A stretch of 7,817 bases of DNA, from positions 1-7,817 of the forward strand of contig CAAEEE010000472.1 of assembly GCA_900754805.1 (NCBI GenBank), written 5' to 3'. Shown here one piece after another: positions 5,752-7,817 of the stretch. Source of the DNA: Clostridia bacterium (GTDB taxonomy: Bacteria > Bacillota > Clostridia > Peptostreptococcales > Anaerovoracaceae). Within the stretch, counting starts at the first letter, position 1. The number at the start of each line of letters is the position of its first letter. The translations under genes were made by a program, and so were the position numbers. Under the pieces are notes generated by a model. That model saw only the letters and a program-made list of their open reading frames with translations, had not been told where the DNA came from and searched no databases.

Positions 5752-6516
5752 ATGGCAGTAATTTCAATGAAACAATTACTCGAAGCAGGTGTACACTTCG
5801 GACACCAGACAAGAAGATGGAATCCTAAGATGGCTCCGTACATCTTTACAGAAAGAAACGGAATCTATATCATCGACTTACAGAAAACTGTAAAGAAGAT
5901 CGAGGAAGCTTATGATTTCATGAGACAGATTGGAGAATCCGGCAAACCGGTTCTTTTCGTAGGTACGAAGAAGCAGGCTCAGCAGGCTGTTGTAGATGAA
6001 GCAAACAGATGCGGACAGTACTATGTAAGCGAAAGATGGCTCGGCGGAATGCTCACAAACCACAAGACAATCGCTAAGAGAATCCAGAGATTAAACGACA
6101 TTCGCAGAATGGAAGAAGACGGAACTTTCGAAAAGTTCGCGAAGAAGGAAGTTATCAAGCTCAGAGCAGAAGCTGACAAGTTAGAAAAATTCTTAGGCGG
6201 AATTAAGGACATGAAGGGAATGCCAGGCGCGTTATTCATCGTTGACCCTAAGAAGGAAAGAATCGCAGTTAAGGAAGCAAGAATCCTTGGTATTCCTATC
6301 GTTGGTATCGTTGATACAAACTGTGACCCTGACGATGTTGACTATGTAATTCCTGCAAACGATGACGCAATCAGAGCCGTTAAGTTAATCGCAGGCAGAA
6401 TGGCAGATGCTATTATCGAAGCAAATCAGGGCGAAAGCTTTGACGAAGGAACTCCGGAAGAAGCAGCAGAAGCTGTGGAAGAAGCTGAAGAAGCAGAAGA
6501 AACTGCTGAAGAATAA
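5752..6516 (+). CDS. rpsB: 30S ribosomal protein S2
   Basis: This is a 254-residue S2, with the hallmark N-terminal segment [18 protein letters not shown] (about residues 10-27). [34 protein letters not shown] and the C-terminal [24 protein letters not shown] block are all recognisable. S2 binds late to the back of the 30S subunit and is needed for S1 recruitment and initiation in many bacteria. The last 25 or so residues form a Glu/Ala-rich acidic tail (EEAEEAEE repeats) beyond the conserved fold. Translation starts after AGGAGG with 8-nt spacing. It is cotranscribed with tsf, 31 bp downstream, the standard bacterial arrangement. Codon use is uniform, as expected for a highly expressed gene. 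Confidence 0.99.
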   Translation: MAVISMKQLLEAGVHFGHQTRRWNPKMAPYIFTERNGIYIIDLQKTVKKIEEAYDFMRQIGESGKPVLFVGTKKQAQQAVVDEANRCGQYYVSERWLGGMLTNHKTIAKRIQRLNDIRRMEEDGTFEKFAKKEVIKLRAEADKLEKFLGGIKDMKGMPGALFIVDPKKERIAVKEARILGIPIVGIVDTNCDPDDVDYVIPANDDAIRAVKLIAGRMADAIIEANQGESFDEGTPEEAAEAVEEAEEAEETAEE

Positions 6517-6531
6517 TTTACGGGTTTTAAC

Positions 6532-6538
6532 GAGGAGG
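6532..6538 (+). promoter_or_regulatory. Shine-Dalgarno that fixes the tsf start
   Basis: GAGGAGG lies 9 nt before ATG 6548. The reading frame is open further upstream to 6407, but that part is the out-of-frame end of rpsB. This site plus the conserved EF-Ts N-terminus sets the start at 6548. Confidence 0.85.
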
Positions 6539-6547
6539 AAAAAAAGA

Positions 6548-7636
6548 ATGGCTGTAACTGCTCAGATGGTTAAAGAATTAAGAGAAATGACCGGTGCCGG
6601 CATGATGGACTGCAAGAAGGCATTGGTTGAGGTTGACGGCAACATCGAAGCTGCTGTTGACTATTTAAAAGAAAAGGGACTTGCTAAGGCTGCTAAGAAA
6701 GCCGGCAGAGTCGCTGCAGAAGGTCTGGTAAAGATCGCTTTCACTGACGATCACAAGACTGCTGCAATCGTTGAAGTAAACTCCGAAACAGACTTCGTTT
6801 CCAAGAACGAAGAATTCGTAAACTTCGTAGATGACCTTGCGAAACTTGCTTTGACAACAGAAACTAACGATATCGAAGCTTTCAAGGCTATGCCTTATGA
6901 AGGTTCCACAGTTGCTGATGTTTTAACTGCTAAGATCGCTAAGATCGGCGAAAACATGTCAATCAGAAGAATTGAAAAGGCATCCGGAGATGTTGTTGCC
7001 TCCTATATTCATGGCGGCGGCAGAATCGGCGTTATCGTTGTAGGAAGCGGCGAAGCTACAGATGCTGTTAAGGAAGCTTTAACAAATATCGCAATGCAGG
7101 TTGCCGCAATGAACCCGCAGTATGTAAGCAGAAACGACATTTCTGCAGACGAACTTGCTAAGATTAAGGAAATCACGCTTGAAAGTGCATTAAACGATCC
7201 GTTCACACTTCCGAAGCCAATCTTAAACGAATTGCTTGACAAGGCTGTTAACGGTGTTTGGGATGCAGAAGATGTTGCAATCTTAGAAGAAAAGAGAAAC
7301 GACAAGAACTTCAACTTCAATTATTTACCGAACTTCCTTTCTCAGGAAGCGAAGGCTAAGCTTGCTGAACTTGCAGTTGCTGATAAGGAAGCAATCACTG
7401 CAAACAAGATTTTCCATGGTCTTGTAGATGGCCGTGTTTCCAAGCAGTTAAAGGATATCTGCCTGCTGGATCAGACTTATGTAAGAGCTGAAGATGGCAA
7501 GCAGACAGTTGCGAAGTACCTTGAATCCGTAAGCAAGGGCCTTTCCCTTGCTAAGGTAGTACGTTTTGAAGTAGGCGAAGGTATCGAAAAGAAAGAAGAA
7601 AACTTTGCTGAAGAAGTAGCTGCTCAGCTTAAATAA
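6548..7636 (+). CDS. tsf: Translation elongation factor Ts, with an extra internal segment
   Basis: EF-Ts is the cytosolic nucleotide exchange factor for EF-Tu. The N-terminal UBA-like domain carries the first signature (LREMTGAGMMDCKKAL, residues 11-26), and the second, EVNSETDFVSK (76-86), contains the TDFV motif that disrupts the EF-Tu magnesium site. The C-terminal DICLLDQTYVRAEDGKQTV and FEVGEGIEKKEENFAEEVA blocks are also present. The protein is 362 residues, against about 280-300 in E. coli and B. subtilis. The surplus of about 65 residues falls between ESALNDP (ending at 218) and NKIFHGLVDGR (286-296), where ordinary EF-Ts joins these motifs by roughly 16 residues. The extra part stays in frame, has matching codon use and is rich in Lys, Glu, Leu and Asn, so it looks like a genuine lineage insertion in the coiled-coil region rather than an error. 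Confidence 0.97.
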   Translation: MAVTAQMVKELREMTGAGMMDCKKALVEVDGNIEAAVDYLKEKGLAKAAKKAGRVAAEGLVKIAFTDDHKTAAIVEVNSETDFVSKNEEFVNFVDDLAKLALTTETNDIEAFKAMPYEGSTVADVLTAKIAKIGENMSIRRIEKASGDVVASYIHGGGRIGVIVVGSGEATDAVKEALTNIAMQVAAMNPQYVSRNDISADELAKIKEITLESALNDPFTLPKPILNELLDKAVNGVWDAEDVAILEEKRNDKNFNFNYLPNFLSQEAKAKLAELAVADKEAITANKIFHGLVDGRVSKQLKDICLLDQTYVRAEDGKQTVAKYLESVSKGLSLAKVVRFEVGEGIEKKEENFAEEVAAQLK

Positions 7637-7709
7637 TTCGCAAAACAGCTCAAATTAAAAAAACCGCTCGAACATAAGAGCAAAAAACCAAAAAATCGTC
7701 AACAACACG

Positions 7710-7745
7710 AAACCCTGCAAGGTATTTCAATTTGCAGGGTTTTTT
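7710..7745 (+). terminator. Rho-independent terminator of rpsB-tsf
   Basis: AAACCCTGCAA (7710-7720) pairs perfectly with TTGCAGGGTTT (7732-7742) in an 11-bp stem with an 11-nt loop, followed by six T (7740-7745). It lies 74 bp after the tsf stop. It ends the operon here, so pyrH, which often follows tsf, is not cotranscribed within this window. Confidence 0.9.
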
Positions 7746-7817
7746 CACATTAAAAAATTTAAACCAAAGCTTCCAAGTTTCTTACCCAGCAGAAAATATT
7801 CTCCATGGGAATAAGTC

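Noticed and set aside
6407..6547. Upstream extension of the tsf reading frame.
   Set aside because: It is the out-of-frame Lys-rich shadow of the acidic rpsB tail; the conserved EF-Ts N-terminus and GAGGAGG place the start at 6548.
7666..7681. Small GCTC/GAGC hairpin between tsf and its terminator.
   Set aside because: It has only four base pairs and no T-run; the strong terminator at 7710-7745 explains the region.
7746..7817. Possible 3' end of a - strand gene at the right edge (open frame ending in a stop at 7745-7747).
   Set aside because: Other frames on both strands are also open over most of this short AT-rich stretch, so 23 codons carry no weight; nothing recognisable is encoded.

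Overview
The window reads as chromosomal DNA of an anaerobic, moderately AT-rich Firmicute, most likely a Clostridia member. The evidence is the strong purine-rich ribosome binding sites (AGGAGG), the AT-rich intergenic DNA with U-tract terminators, a sigma-54 regulator next to an amino-acid/peptide operon, and Firmicute-like S2 and EF-Ts proteins. Family or genus cannot be fixed from this window alone. All supported genes lie on the + strand.

Region 1 (1-1110): the C-terminal end of a sigma-54-dependent activator (Fis-type helix-turn-helix) overlaps by ATGA a cytosolic protein of the class A beta-lactamase / serine hydrolase fold. In that protein the nucleophilic serine position is glycine and the KTG motif is QTG. 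The unit ends in a terminator at 1078-1110.

Region 2 (1036-5047): a near-perfect sigma-54 promoter (TGGCAC-N5-TTGC, 1156-1170) precedes a three-gene operon: M19 dipeptidase, LAT-like APC permease and a cytosolic transglutaminase-like (Cys-His-Asp) protein. The genes are separated by only 15 bp each. About 110-145 bp upstream of the predicted transcription start lie two tandem palindromes, RTTCT-N6-AGAAC, spaced 19 bp apart, which are good candidates for the activator's enhancer sites. The operon ends in a 12-bp stem terminator. My reading is a locally wired, activator-controlled peptide or dipeptide use module, in which the catalytically altered beta-lactamase-fold protein may be a sensor or ligand-binding partner of the activator. 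That role is inference.

Region 3 (5048-5450): a small stand-alone LytTR DNA-binding protein, with a 13-codon out-of-frame mini-ORF overlapping its start.

Region 4 (5451-7817): a good sigma-A promoter, a structured leader of about 185 nt with repeated GCAGGC elements, then rpsB (ribosomal protein S2) and tsf (EF-Ts), ended by a strong terminator. EF-Ts is about 65 residues longer than usual because of an internal insertion. The last 72 bases hold no gene I can support.
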